Origin: Candidatus Altimarinota bacterium
GTDB lineage: Bacteria; Patescibacteriota; Gracilibacteria; CAIRYL01
NCBI GenBank assembly: GCA_027053135.1
Contig: JALUEA010000011.1
Span: 1 to 6,179, forward strand
DNA: 6,179 nucleotides
Direction of reading: 5' to 3'
How positions within the stretch are numbered: the stretch's first letter is position 1; every line of letters begins with the position of its first letter. Of this stretch, positions 1 through 5,720 are shown in pieces. The translations under genes and the position numbers were made by a program. The notes under the pieces were generated by a model. That model did no database searches. It was not told where the DNA came from and was given only the letters and a program-made list of their open reading frames with translations.

Positions 1-16
1 ATATAAGATTAATACT

Positions 17-1135
17 ATGTTTTCACAATTTTTAGAAGAAATAGGAGAAAAACGATTTCGAATTACACAGGTTAATCATGCAATTTTTCGTGAGTTAGTA
101 ACAAGTTTTGCAGAAATTACCACATTATCAGAATCGTTACGAAGGGAGTTAGAGCAAAAACAGAAATTTTCTGTTTTAGAAAAAACAAAACATGTACGAA
201 GTAAAGATACTGAAAAAATTTTATTTAAAACAGAAGATGGAAGATTTATTGAGTCTGTTTTAATGCGACACAAGGGACGAAAAACGGTCTGTGTTTCGTC
301 TCAAGTAGGGTGTCCTGCAGGATGTGTTTTTTGTGCTACAGGAAAAATGGGAATTATTCGAAATTTAACAGCACGAGAAATTTATGAGCAAGTATTGTAC
401 TGGAATAGAGAATTGAAAAAAGAGTATTTATTGGAAAATCCAGATGAAAAATGGAATGGGAAAAATCCACCACATGATGCACGAGTACGAAATATTGTGT
501 TTATGGGTATGGGAGAACCGATGTTTAATTATGAAAATGTTATCACAGCTATTCGTTTTTTAAATGATGATAAAAAATTTGGAATAGGAGTACGACATAT
601 AACACTTTCAACAGTAGGAATTGTTCCTGGTATAGAAAAATTATTAGAAGAGGATTTATTAGTAAATCTTGCTTTTTCTTTGCATGCTCCAACGAATGAA
701 TTGCGAGATACGCTTGTTCCTATGAATAAAACATATAATTTAGATATGTTGATGCCAGTATTAGATAAATATACAAAACAAACAGGAAGAAGAATTTTTT
801 ATGAATATGTTGTTTTAAAAGGTAAAAATGATAGAGAAGAAGATGCTCATAATCTTGGGAAATTGTTGCAATATAGAATGGCACATGTAAATTTTATTCC
901 ATATAATGTTAATCCAGAATGTGGAGATGATTTAATTACTCCTCAGGAATCAGTGATGAGGAATATGCAAAAGATTTTATTAGATGAGTACGATGTCCCA
1001 TCAACAATTCGAATGACCATGGGAGATGATGTAGATGCGGCATGTGGACAATTAGCAAATAAAGAAGATAAACCAGAAAATAAAAATAAGATTGTGAGTA
1101 TTGTAGAGGGAAATTTTGATGTTATAGGAGAGTAA
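17..1135 (+). CDS. rlmN: Dual-specificity RNA methyltransferase RlmN (radical SAM)
   Basis: RlmN methylates C2 of A2503 in 23S rRNA, and in many bacteria A37 of some tRNAs, using radical SAM chemistry in the cytoplasm; it supports decoding accuracy. Seen here in 372 residues: an N-terminal helical domain (about 1-65) with the family pattern GEKRFR near residue 10; the CxxxCxxC iron-sulfur motif at Cys99, Cys103 and Cys106 after CVSSQVG; the SAM-contacting GMGEP at 164-168; SLHAPTNELRDTLVPMN at 221-237; and the C-terminal ACGQL whose Cys343 carries the intermediate methyl group. Length is normal for the family. The ATG at 17 has no clear Shine-Dalgarno site. The frame stays open to the left edge (codons for Y-K-I-N-T precede it), and most homologues have some residues before this helix, so the true start could lie outside the window. 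A stretch around residues 134-155 (KEYLLENPDEKW) is longer than in E. coli RlmN. The family assignment is firm; only the start is uncertain. Confidence 0.95.
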   Translation: MFSQFLEEIGEKRFRITQVNHAIFRELVTSFAEITTLSESLRRELEQKQKFSVLEKTKHVRSKDTEKILFKTEDGRFIESVLMRHKGRKTVCVSSQVGCPAGCVFCATGKMGIIRNLTAREIYEQVLYWNRELKKEYLLENPDEKWNGKNPPHDARVRNIVFMGMGEPMFNYENVITAIRFLNDDKKFGIGVRHITLSTVGIVPGIEKLLEEDLLVNLAFSLHAPTNELRDTLVPMNKTYNLDMLMPVLDKYTKQTGRRIFYEYVVLKGKNDREEDAHNLGKLLQYRMAHVNFIPYNVNPECGDDLITPQESVMRNMQKILLDEYDVPSTIRMTMGDDVDAACGQLANKEDKPENKNKIVSIVEGNFDVIGE

Positions 1136-1142
1136 AGTATTG

Positions 1143-1171
1143 TTGCTATATTTTTGTAATCATTGTATAAT
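1143..1171 (+). promoter_or_regulatory. Sigma70-like promoter for the unknown basic-protein gene
   Basis: The -35 candidate is TTGCTA at 1143-1148 and the -10 is a perfect TATAAT at 1166-1171, separated by 17 bases. It starts only 7 bases after the rlmN stop. The expected transcription start is near 1178. This makes a TTG start at 1163 unlikely, because that codon would lie in the promoter, upstream of the transcript. The ATG at 1199 would have a leader of about 20 bases. Prediction from sequence only. Confidence 0.6.
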
Positions 1172-1198
1172 AAAAAGAATATATTTTTTCTTATTGTT

Positions 1199-2068
1199 AT
1201 GATACAAAAAATAATATATAGCTCTAGAGAATATCTCTATTTTTTAGAGTTAAAAGTAGTATTTTTGGATAAGTTACCTGTTCGTTGTGAAAATCTTCCA
1301 AGAAATGAGAAAGAAGAATGTGTGGAAATGATGCATAACCGTTTATCTCAGTTACAAGAAAATGTATCTTTTTATCCTGAAGAAAAAGGGCTTGTTTCTT
1401 TTGGATTAGAAGATTTATTGGTGGGATCTGTTGTTAGAGGATCTATAAGTGCTATGAAGTTTTTAGGAAAAACACGGTCTGGAAAGTATGTATTAGAAGT
1501 AGTAGAAAATGGTGTTTCTCGTACAGGAACGGTTATAGGGAGTGTATATAAGAAATATTTAGCGAAATATTTTGATACAACAGGGAAGTTTATAAAAAAA
1601 ATGGCGAAGAGACCAAAAGCGTTAAAAAAATTAAAAATACAAAAAAATTTACGGAAAGCGCGATTGGAGAAATTACATTATGAGAGATATACTATAGAGG
1701 GAATTTTAGAGAGGATGAAAAACGAAAATTTAAAACTTATAAAAGGAGAGTTTGATCGTTTAAGTGGTTATACTGAGTATTTTTTATCGAATAAAATGGG
1801 AGTTTTACGGTCGGTAAAAATACGAGAGAAAAATGGTGCAATTAGTATGTGGATGCCTCGATCGATTAAAGGGAAAGGGTATACGACGGCATTATATGTT
1901 GCAATATCGAGAATGTTTAAGAAACCTATTATTATGAGTAAAAATACCACAAGTGATACCATTAAAAATGGTGTGTTGGTAAGAGGAGGAAAATATATTT
2001 GGTCTGAATTGGCGAAAACAGGAAAAACATATATAAAAAATGGAAGAACATATTTTGATGCAAATTAA
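1199..2068 (+). CDS. Hypothetical basic protein, weak GNAT-like C-terminus
   Basis: I do not recognise this family. The product from ATG 1199 is 289 residues. Residues about 1-75 are mixed, with an acidic helix-like stretch (NEKEECVEMMHNRL). Residues about 76-110 contain a short beta-rich piece (GSVVRGSISAMKFLGKT, GKYVLEVVENG). Residues about 117-160 are strongly basic (KKMAKRPKALKKLKIQKNLRKARLEK) and could bind nucleic acid. The C-terminal about 90 residues show alternating strands and a GKGYTTALY element (225-233), then a region ending in WSELAKTGKTYIKNGRTYFD. This loosely resembles the acyl-CoA loop and last strands of GNAT-like proteins, some of them phage-encoded. That resemblance is weak. 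The start is uncertain: the frame is open back to a TTG at 1163, but a perfect -10 box covers 1166-1171. ATG 1199 is the first ATG after it, TTG 1265 and ATG 1328/1331 are alternatives, and none has a good Shine-Dalgarno site. It is its own transcription unit between rlmN and serS. Confidence 0.7.
   Translation: MIQKIIYSSREYLYFLELKVVFLDKLPVRCENLPRNEKEECVEMMHNRLSQLQENVSFYPEEKGLVSFGLEDLLVGSVVRGSISAMKFLGKTRSGKYVLEVVENGVSRTGTVIGSVYKKYLAKYFDTTGKFIKKMAKRPKALKKLKIQKNLRKARLEKLHYERYTIEGILERMKNENLKLIKGEFDRLSGYTEYFLSNKMGVLRSVKIREKNGAISMWMPRSIKGKGYTTALYVAISRMFKKPIIMSKNTTSDTIKNGVLVRGGKYIWSELAKTGKTYIKNGRTYFDAN
1225..1245 (+). other. Short hairpin followed by T-run near the 5' end of the unknown gene
   Basis: TAGAGA (1225-1230), a 3-base loop ATA, then TCTCTA (1234-1239) is followed by TTTTTT at 1240-1245. 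This is the shape of a small intrinsic terminator or attenuator, about 50 bases after the predicted transcription start. The stem is only 6 pairs with two G-C pairs, so it would be weak. If translation begins at ATG 1328 it would lie in an untranslated leader; if at ATG 1199 it lies in coding sequence. It could also be chance in AT-rich DNA. Confidence 0.25.
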
Positions 2069-2084
2069 GTACATACTTGTAGAG

Positions 2085-2114
2085 AAAAGAATGAATAATT
2101 ATTTACTTCTTTTT
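2085..2114 (+). terminator. AT-rich intrinsic terminator candidate after the unknown gene
   Basis: The stem pairs AAGAATGAAT (2087-2096) with ATTTA-C-TTCTT (2101-2111): ten pairs including one G-T, with a single bulged C at 2106 and loop AATT. A-rich bases upstream (2085-2086) can pair with the following T-run (2112-2114). It lies 16 bases after the stop at 2066-2068 and directly before the serS promoter, where a terminator would be expected. Weak G-C content lowers confidence. Confidence 0.45.
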
Positions 2115-2141
2115 GTATATTTCGTAGTATAGAGATACTAT
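2113..2141 (+). promoter_or_regulatory. Sigma70-like promoter for serS
   Basis: The -35 candidate TTGTAT lies at 2113-2118 and the -10 candidate TACTAT at 2136-2141, with a 17-base spacer. The expected transcription start is about 2148-2150, only 12-14 bases before the serS ATG at 2162, in a T-rich stretch with no Shine-Dalgarno site. The transcript would therefore be nearly leaderless. The promoter probably drives serS, the small membrane protein gene and the tsaE-HD gene together. Confidence 0.5.
2125..2140. repeat. Inverted repeat overlapping the serS -10 box
   Basis: TAGTAT (2125-2130), spacer AGAG, ATACTA (2135-2140): six perfect pairs. The right arm coincides with most of the predicted -10 hexamer, so this could be an operator. 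It is short and AT-rich, so chance is a real alternative. Confidence 0.3.
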
Positions 2142-2161
2142 CATTTCTTTTTTTATTGATT

Positions 2162-3427
2162 ATGTTAGATTTGAAAGCGATTCGAGAAAATCCAGAAGAA
2201 TTTAAACGAAAACTTGGAAGAAAATCTATTCCGTCTTCTGTAATAGATGAGTTATTAGCGGTTGATAAATCGGCATTGGAGTTGAATAAAAAGGCAGAAG
2301 ACTTGAAAGCACAACAAAATAAAGCTTCGAAATTGATTCCGACATTACAAGGGGAAGAAAAGGAGAAGATTTTGAAGGAAATGAAAAGTATTGCGTCTCA
2401 ACAAAAAGAAGCACAAGAGCAAGCAAATAAAGCATTATTAAAGGTAAAAAGTATTTTGGAAAGTTTACCAAATCCTCCACGAGATGATGTTCCATTTGGA
2501 AAAGATGATTCAGAAAATAGAGTATTACGAACGGAGGGAGAAAAACCGCATTTTTCGTTTGCTCCAAAAGAGCATTGGGAAATTGCAGAAGAACACGATT
2601 TATTAGATATGGAGCAAGCATCGAAAGTATCTGGTTCTCGATTTTATTATATGAAAAACGAGCTTGCATTATTGCAACAAGCACTTATGATGTGGGCATT
2701 TCGAAAAGTTACTCATAAAGGATTTACACCAGTAATACCTCCGTTTATGACACGAAAAGAAGCTATTTATGGAACAGGGTATTTGGAAAAAGGGGAAAAT
2801 TATATTGTAAATCCTGGAGAAGATGATTTGTTTTTAATTGGAACAAGTGAAGTGCCAATGGTATCTATTCATGCAGGACAAGTAATTGATTTAGATAATG
2901 GTCCATTACAATATGTATCTTATTCTCCATGTTTTCGTCGAGAAGCAGGAAGTTATGGAAAAGATATGAAAGGTATTTTACGAGTTCATCAATTTGAAAA
3001 AATAGAAATGGTTATATTCTGTAAACCAGAACAGGCTACAGAGATGCATGAAAAAATACGAGATTTGGAAGAGGAAATTTTGAAAGAATTACAGATCCCA
3101 TACCAAGTGATGGATATTTGTACGGGAGATCTAGGATGTAGCGCATCAAAAAAATATGATTTAGAAGCATGGTTACCAGGTCAAGGGAAGTACAGAGAAA
3201 TGACTTCTACTTCTATTGCAGATGATTATCAAACACGGCGATTACAGATTCGATATAAAGATACAAATGGGAAATTACAATATGCATGTGCATTAAATGG
3301 AACGGCGGTATCTTCTCGTCCGTTAATTGCTATTTTAGAAAATTTTCAAAATGAAGATGGATCGGTAGATATTCCAGAGTGTTTGCAACCATTTTGTGGG
3401 TTTGCAAAAATTGAAGCACGAAAATAA
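2162..3427 (+). CDS. serS: Seryl-tRNA synthetase
   Basis: Class II aminoacyl-tRNA synthetase that activates serine with ATP and loads it on tRNA-Ser (and tRNA-Sec where present) in the cytoplasm, working as a dimer. From ATG 2162 it is 421 residues, the usual length. Residues about 1-105 are the N-terminal domain: MLDLKAIRENPEEFK, then the long antiparallel coiled-coil arm (about 30-100, rich in K, E, Q, A) that grips the tRNA long variable arm, ending in LPNPPRDDVPFG. The catalytic core carries the serine-binding TSE (228-230), motif 2 (CFRREAGSYGKD...RVHQFEKIE, 257-282) and motif 3 (NGTAVSSRPLIAILEN, 379-394) with its arginine at 386. The proline after that arginine differs from the common R-T-L. 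The start was chosen because MLDLK is the standard N-terminus; a TTG at 2156 would add only two residues. There is no Shine-Dalgarno site; see the promoter just upstream. Confidence 0.97.
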   Translation: MLDLKAIRENPEEFKRKLGRKSIPSSVIDELLAVDKSALELNKKAEDLKAQQNKASKLIPTLQGEEKEKILKEMKSIASQQKEAQEQANKALLKVKSILESLPNPPRDDVPFGKDDSENRVLRTEGEKPHFSFAPKEHWEIAEEHDLLDMEQASKVSGSRFYYMKNELALLQQALMMWAFRKVTHKGFTPVIPPFMTRKEAIYGTGYLEKGENYIVNPGEDDLFLIGTSEVPMVSIHAGQVIDLDNGPLQYVSYSPCFRREAGSYGKDMKGILRVHQFEKIEMVIFCKPEQATEMHEKIRDLEEEILKELQIPYQVMDICTGDLGCSASKKYDLEAWLPGQGKYREMTSTSIADDYQTRRLQIRYKDTNGKLQYACALNGTAVSSRPLIAILENFQNEDGSVDIPECLQPFCGFAKIEARK

Positions 3428-3447
3428 TATAATTTTATAGAAATAAT

Positions 3448-3783
3448 ATGGCAGAAAAAGATATAGAAAAAAAAATTATAGAAACGTTTGAAGTATCAGG
3501 GATAGATGAGTATATTCAGTACTTACAGTCTCCATGGAGAATTTTATGGAGTAATTTACTTGCAGGAATTGCAAAAGGTATTGGATTTATTTTAGGAGTT
3601 ACTGTTGTTTTAGGAGTAGTTGTGTGGTTCGTAGCAAAAATGGTAGATGTTCCACTTATTGGGGAGTATTTTGCACAAATTGAGAAATCAATAAATGAGT
3701 ATAAAGAAAGTACAAATTATAAAAAAGAATTTCAAAGTATGGAGCATTTGTTACAAGAAATAAATACTTCATTACAACACTAA
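3448..3783 (+). CDS. Small membrane protein, DUF5665-like
   Basis: This 111-residue protein has one or two membrane-spanning stretches at about 36-66 (NLLAGIAKGIGFILG then VTVVLGVVVWFVAKMV). They follow a short charged N-terminal helix and the pattern SPWRILWSNLLAGIAKGIGF. A conserved-looking VDVPLIGEYFAQIEKSI follows at 67-83, then a hydrophilic, helix-prone tail. The glycine-rich hydrophobic core followed by P-L-I-G-E matches my memory of the DUF5665 family, which is common in CPR bacteria and Firmicutes and has no established function; this is from pattern memory, not a search. It starts 20 bases after the serS stop with no clear Shine-Dalgarno site and is probably co-transcribed with serS. 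There is no signal peptide cleavage site, so it is likely an inner-membrane protein with a cytoplasmic tail. The context suggests no specific role. Confidence 0.8.
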   Translation: MAEKDIEKKIIETFEVSGIDEYIQYLQSPWRILWSNLLAGIAKGIGFILGVTVVLGVVVWFVAKMVDVPLIGEYFAQIEKSINEYKESTNYKKEFQSMEHLLQEINTSLQH

Positions 3784-3791
3784 ACATTTTT

Positions 3792-3797
3792 AGGGGG
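3792..3797 (+). promoter_or_regulatory. Strong Shine-Dalgarno site ahead of tsaE-HD
   Basis: AGGGGG is the only strong plus-strand ribosome-binding site in the window. It sits 5 bases before ATG 3803, which opens an 11-codon frame (MRNGTHTVRYS) ending at TAG 3836-3838. It sits 12 bases before ATG 3810, which opens the long frame. The ideal spacing thus favours the short frame, leaving either a leader peptide or a long-spaced start for the TsaE protein. Confidence 0.5.
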
Positions 3798-3809
3798 ATA
3801 TCATGAGAA

Positions 3810-5012
3810 ATGGTACTCATACAGTACGGTATTCATAGAATTTTTTATGAAAGAATCATGAATGGACAGAAAGTTGATATAAAAAAACTGAAAAAACTCG
3901 CAGAACAACTTGCTCGGCGAGTTTTGTGTTTTCCAGAAGGAGGACAAGTTATTTTTTTAAAAGGAGAGGTTGGGGCAGGAAAGACAACATTTGCTCGATT
4001 TTTTTCAGAGTATTTTGGTGTTTCGTCTTCATCGCCTACTTTTTCTATTATAGAAGTGGTTTCTGGGAAGCATAAGAATACCGATATAAATATTATTCAT
4101 GCAGATTTTTATAGAGCAACACAAGAACGATCCGAAGAGGTTTTAGATGAATATAGAGATGAGTATCCTATATATTCTCGTAAAGATTTTCAAAAACAGG
4201 CGCAGAATATTTATTTATTGGAATGGATACCTGATGAAATGAAACAGGAATTTTTTTATGATTATAATATTCCGACAATAGAAATAGAATTTTCTCATAT
4301 TTTTGAAGGGGAAGAAACTTCTTCTGAGTGGAGAAATATAGAAATAGTGTTTAAAAACCCATATTCTCTTTCTGTTGGTGAAGCACGAAAATTATTAGAT
4401 GTGTATCAAACACCTCTGCATGTAAGAGATCATATTGAAGTAGTACGAAAAATAGCAGTGTTTTGTGCCGAAAAATTACGAGAAAATGCGCTTCCTATTG
4501 ATTGTGAATTGGTGGAATCAGGAGCAATTTTACATGATTGTGTTCGATATGTAGATTTTCCGAAACTTCCACAAAATGCAGACGATAGAGAGCAAATACA
4601 GTATTATAAACCAGAAGAAAATATTACAGATAAGAAATGTGCGTTTTGGGAACGTATAAAATCGAAATATAGAACCGTTCATCATGCGTATGCTATGCAA
4701 GATATTTTACTTTCAATGCATTTTGATGCAACGGGACAAGTGGTAAAAAGTCATTATACAGGAGATATTTTTCGATCAGAATTATTTTCTTTAGAGGAAA
4801 TGTGTGTATATTATGCGGATAAAAGAGCATTGCATGATACATTTGTCACTATACAGGAACGATTGATTGATGGAGCAAAACGGTATCCGCGTGAAGATGC
4901 AATGGCAAAACAGAATGATTTATTACAAAAGATTCTCGCATTTGAACATGAGTTACAAGTGTTAGGAGCATGGACAGAAAATGATATACAAAAAATATTT
5001 TATGAAAAATAG
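3810..5012 (+). CDS. tsaE: TsaE ATPase fused to HD-domain phosphohydrolase
   Basis: The N-terminal half is TsaE, the P-loop ATPase that works with TsaB and TsaD to make N6-threonylcarbamoyladenosine (t6A) at A37 of ANN-decoding tRNAs. Seen, numbering from ATG 3810: Walker A GEVGAGKTT (52-60), the switch-like SSSPTFSIIE (73-81), HADFYR (97-102) and LEW (137-139). TsaE proteins are usually about 130-160 residues; this one is 400. From about 198 onward an HD domain follows, with His208, His242-Asp243 (AILHDCVRY), a His pair at 291-292 and Asp337 (YYADKRALHD), then RLIDGAKRYP. The metal-binding set looks complete, implying hydrolysis of a phosphoester or nucleotide whose identity I cannot tell. 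The stretch between HADFYR and LEW (103-136) is longer and more charged than in E. coli TsaE. Start: 3810 gives the longest frame within reach of the AGGGGG site, but Met17 (ATG 3858) gives a more typical TsaE N-terminus (MNGQKVDIKKLKKLAEQL), because residues 1-16 look atypical. Probably the last gene of the serS operon. Confidence 0.9.
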   Translation: MVLIQYGIHRIFYERIMNGQKVDIKKLKKLAEQLARRVLCFPEGGQVIFLKGEVGAGKTTFARFFSEYFGVSSSSPTFSIIEVVSGKHKNTDINIIHADFYRATQERSEEVLDEYRDEYPIYSRKDFQKQAQNIYLLEWIPDEMKQEFFYDYNIPTIEIEFSHIFEGEETSSEWRNIEIVFKNPYSLSVGEARKLLDVYQTPLHVRDHIEVVRKIAVFCAEKLRENALPIDCELVESGAILHDCVRYVDFPKLPQNADDREQIQYYKPEENITDKKCAFWERIKSKYRTVHHAYAMQDILLSMHFDATGQVVKSHYTGDIFRSELFSLEEMCVYYADKRALHDTFVTIQERLIDGAKRYPREDAMAKQNDLLQKILAFEHELQVLGAWTENDIQKIFYEK

Positions 5013-5068
5013 GGAAGAGAAAAGAGATATATGATAGAGTGTATTTAGAGTATCATTACAAATAGTTT

Positions 5069-5665
5069 ATGAATAATATACAAAAAATATATGGAGGATT
5101 GATAGTTTTGGGAGTGTGTATTATAGCAGGATGTACTTCTTTTCAGAATAAAGAAAATGGAGAATCACAACACTCAAGAGTATCTTTGCCGGCTATTGTA
5201 TCGGAAGTGCAAAAGCGGTCAGCATATTTTGGATTAGAACAGGTAAATGAAGATACTGTAGCACTTGTATTATATAATCCGAATAAAGAACCGATTCAAT
5301 CATTTTCTGCAGAGATACTGTTTCCTCCACATTTGGTTTTTGTAAAAAATCTTACGAATACATCAGACGATATTTTTGGATTACATATTTCATCTGATTG
5401 GGTTATTGATAATAATACTGGGAAAATAAGTATAGCATCAGCATCATCAGGAAACGCACAAACAGTATCATCGCATAGTAATACATCGTTTTCTATTGCT
5501 CAATTTCAATTTGAAAAAAAGCAGAAAGAGCGTTCTTTTGTTTTTGATATAAATGAAAATGTTTCAAATATATTTGTATTAGATAATGGAAAAATACGAA
5601 ATGATACTAAAGGAACACCATTACCCCTAGTTAAGTTTGCAGCTTTTCTCGAAATAGCTTTATAG
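5069..5665 (+). CDS. Secreted lipoprotein with cohesin-like domain, 3' end probably chimeric
   Basis: This 198-residue protein starts with a lipoprotein signal peptide: MNNIQK, a hydrophobic stretch at 8-20, and lipobox I-A-G-C with Cys22 as the lipid-modified residue. It would be exported and anchored to the outer face of the membrane. A linker (23-50) leads to a beta-rich region (about 52-180) with VALVLYNPNKEPIQSFSAEILFPPHLV, then WVIDNNTGKISIASAS, SIAQFQFEKK and a final NGKIRNDTKGT. This order resembles cohesin-like domains seen in CPR surface proteins; the likeness is structural and from memory, with no catalytic residues. The last residues (about 184-198, PLPLVKFAAFLEIAL) lie opposite a minus-strand reading frame with its own ribosome-binding site, so the natural C-terminus may be lost. 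The gene begins 56 bases after tsaE-HD without a Shine-Dalgarno site. A TATCAT at 5051-5056 may be a -10 box, but no convincing -35 was seen. Confidence 0.75.
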   Translation: MNNIQKIYGGLIVLGVCIIAGCTSFQNKENGESQHSRVSLPAIVSEVQKRSAYFGLEQVNEDTVALVLYNPNKEPIQSFSAEILFPPHLVFVKNLTNTSDDIFGLHISSDWVIDNNTGKISIASASSGNAQTVSSHSNTSFSIAQFQFEKKQKERSFVFDINENVSNIFVLDNGKIRNDTKGTPLPLVKFAAFLEIAL

Positions 5666-5718
5666 TTATCAACATTTAATAAATCTAAAAATCTACTATC
5701 TATAGAATCAATATCCAT
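5506..5718 (-). pseudogene. Truncated minus-strand gene of unknown function
   Basis: Starting at ATG 5718 on the minus strand, the frame reads MDIDSIDSRFLDLLNVDNYKAISRKAANLTRGNG and then continues as plain antisense of the lipoprotein gene to a TGA at 5506-5508. The first about 33 residues look like a genuine N-terminus: acidic and helical, turning basic (YKAISRKAANLTRG). They are preceded by GGAGGGG. The remainder (VPLVSFRIFPLSN...) is low-quality antisense sequence. Only about 5620-5718 is therefore supportable as real coding sequence, and the rest of the gene appears to be missing. It begins 39 bases after the FtsK-like stop, so the two were probably co-transcribed. In Tn916-type elements a relaxase gene often follows the FtsK-like gene, but nothing here is long enough to identify one. 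A second in-frame ATG at 5739 lacks a good ribosome-binding site. Confidence 0.4.
5609..5640. other. Putative junction of two unrelated sequences
   Basis: Left of here the plus-strand lipoprotein reads sensibly; right of here a minus-strand gene with a strong ribosome-binding site reads sensibly. Each becomes the antisense of the other across this short stretch. The exact base cannot be fixed from one sequence. No direct repeat, insertion-sequence end or tRNA-derived att site is visible. It could be a rearrangement, a mobile-element edge or an assembly join. Confidence 0.4.
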
Positions 5719-5720
5719 AG

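Noticed and set aside
76..273. 65-codon minus-strand open frame inside rlmN
   Set aside because: Antisense of a certain gene, with no motif and no start signal.
1163..1198. TTG start adding 12 residues to the unknown protein
   Set aside because: The TTG and its next codons overlap a perfect TATAAT -10 box, so they would precede the transcript start; there is no Shine-Dalgarno site either.
1768..2074. Two overlapping minus-strand frames of about 60 codons
   Set aside because: Both are antisense to the unknown basic-protein gene, lack ribosome-binding sites and look like low-complexity hydrophobic or cysteine-rich shadow sequence.
2156..2161. TTG start two codons before the serS ATG
   Set aside because: The ATG at 2162 gives the standard SerRS N-terminus MLDLK, and the TTG adds nothing conserved.
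2226..2684. 152-codon minus-strand open frame
   Set aside because: It lies wholly antisense to the coiled-coil arm of the well-supported serS gene. Its hydrophobic composition is the expected mirror of K/E/Q/A-rich coding sequence, and there is no ribosome-binding site.
5002..5035. Tiny frame ATG-AAA-AAT-AGG at the tsaE-HD stop
   Set aside because: Ten codons before TGA, no ribosome-binding site and no conservation that can be judged; chance is sufficient.
5028..5056. Possible lipoprotein promoter (TATCAT at 5051-5056)
   Set aside because: The -10 is acceptable, but the hexamer 17 bases upstream (TATATG) matches the -35 consensus at only two of six positions, so it was not listed as a feature.
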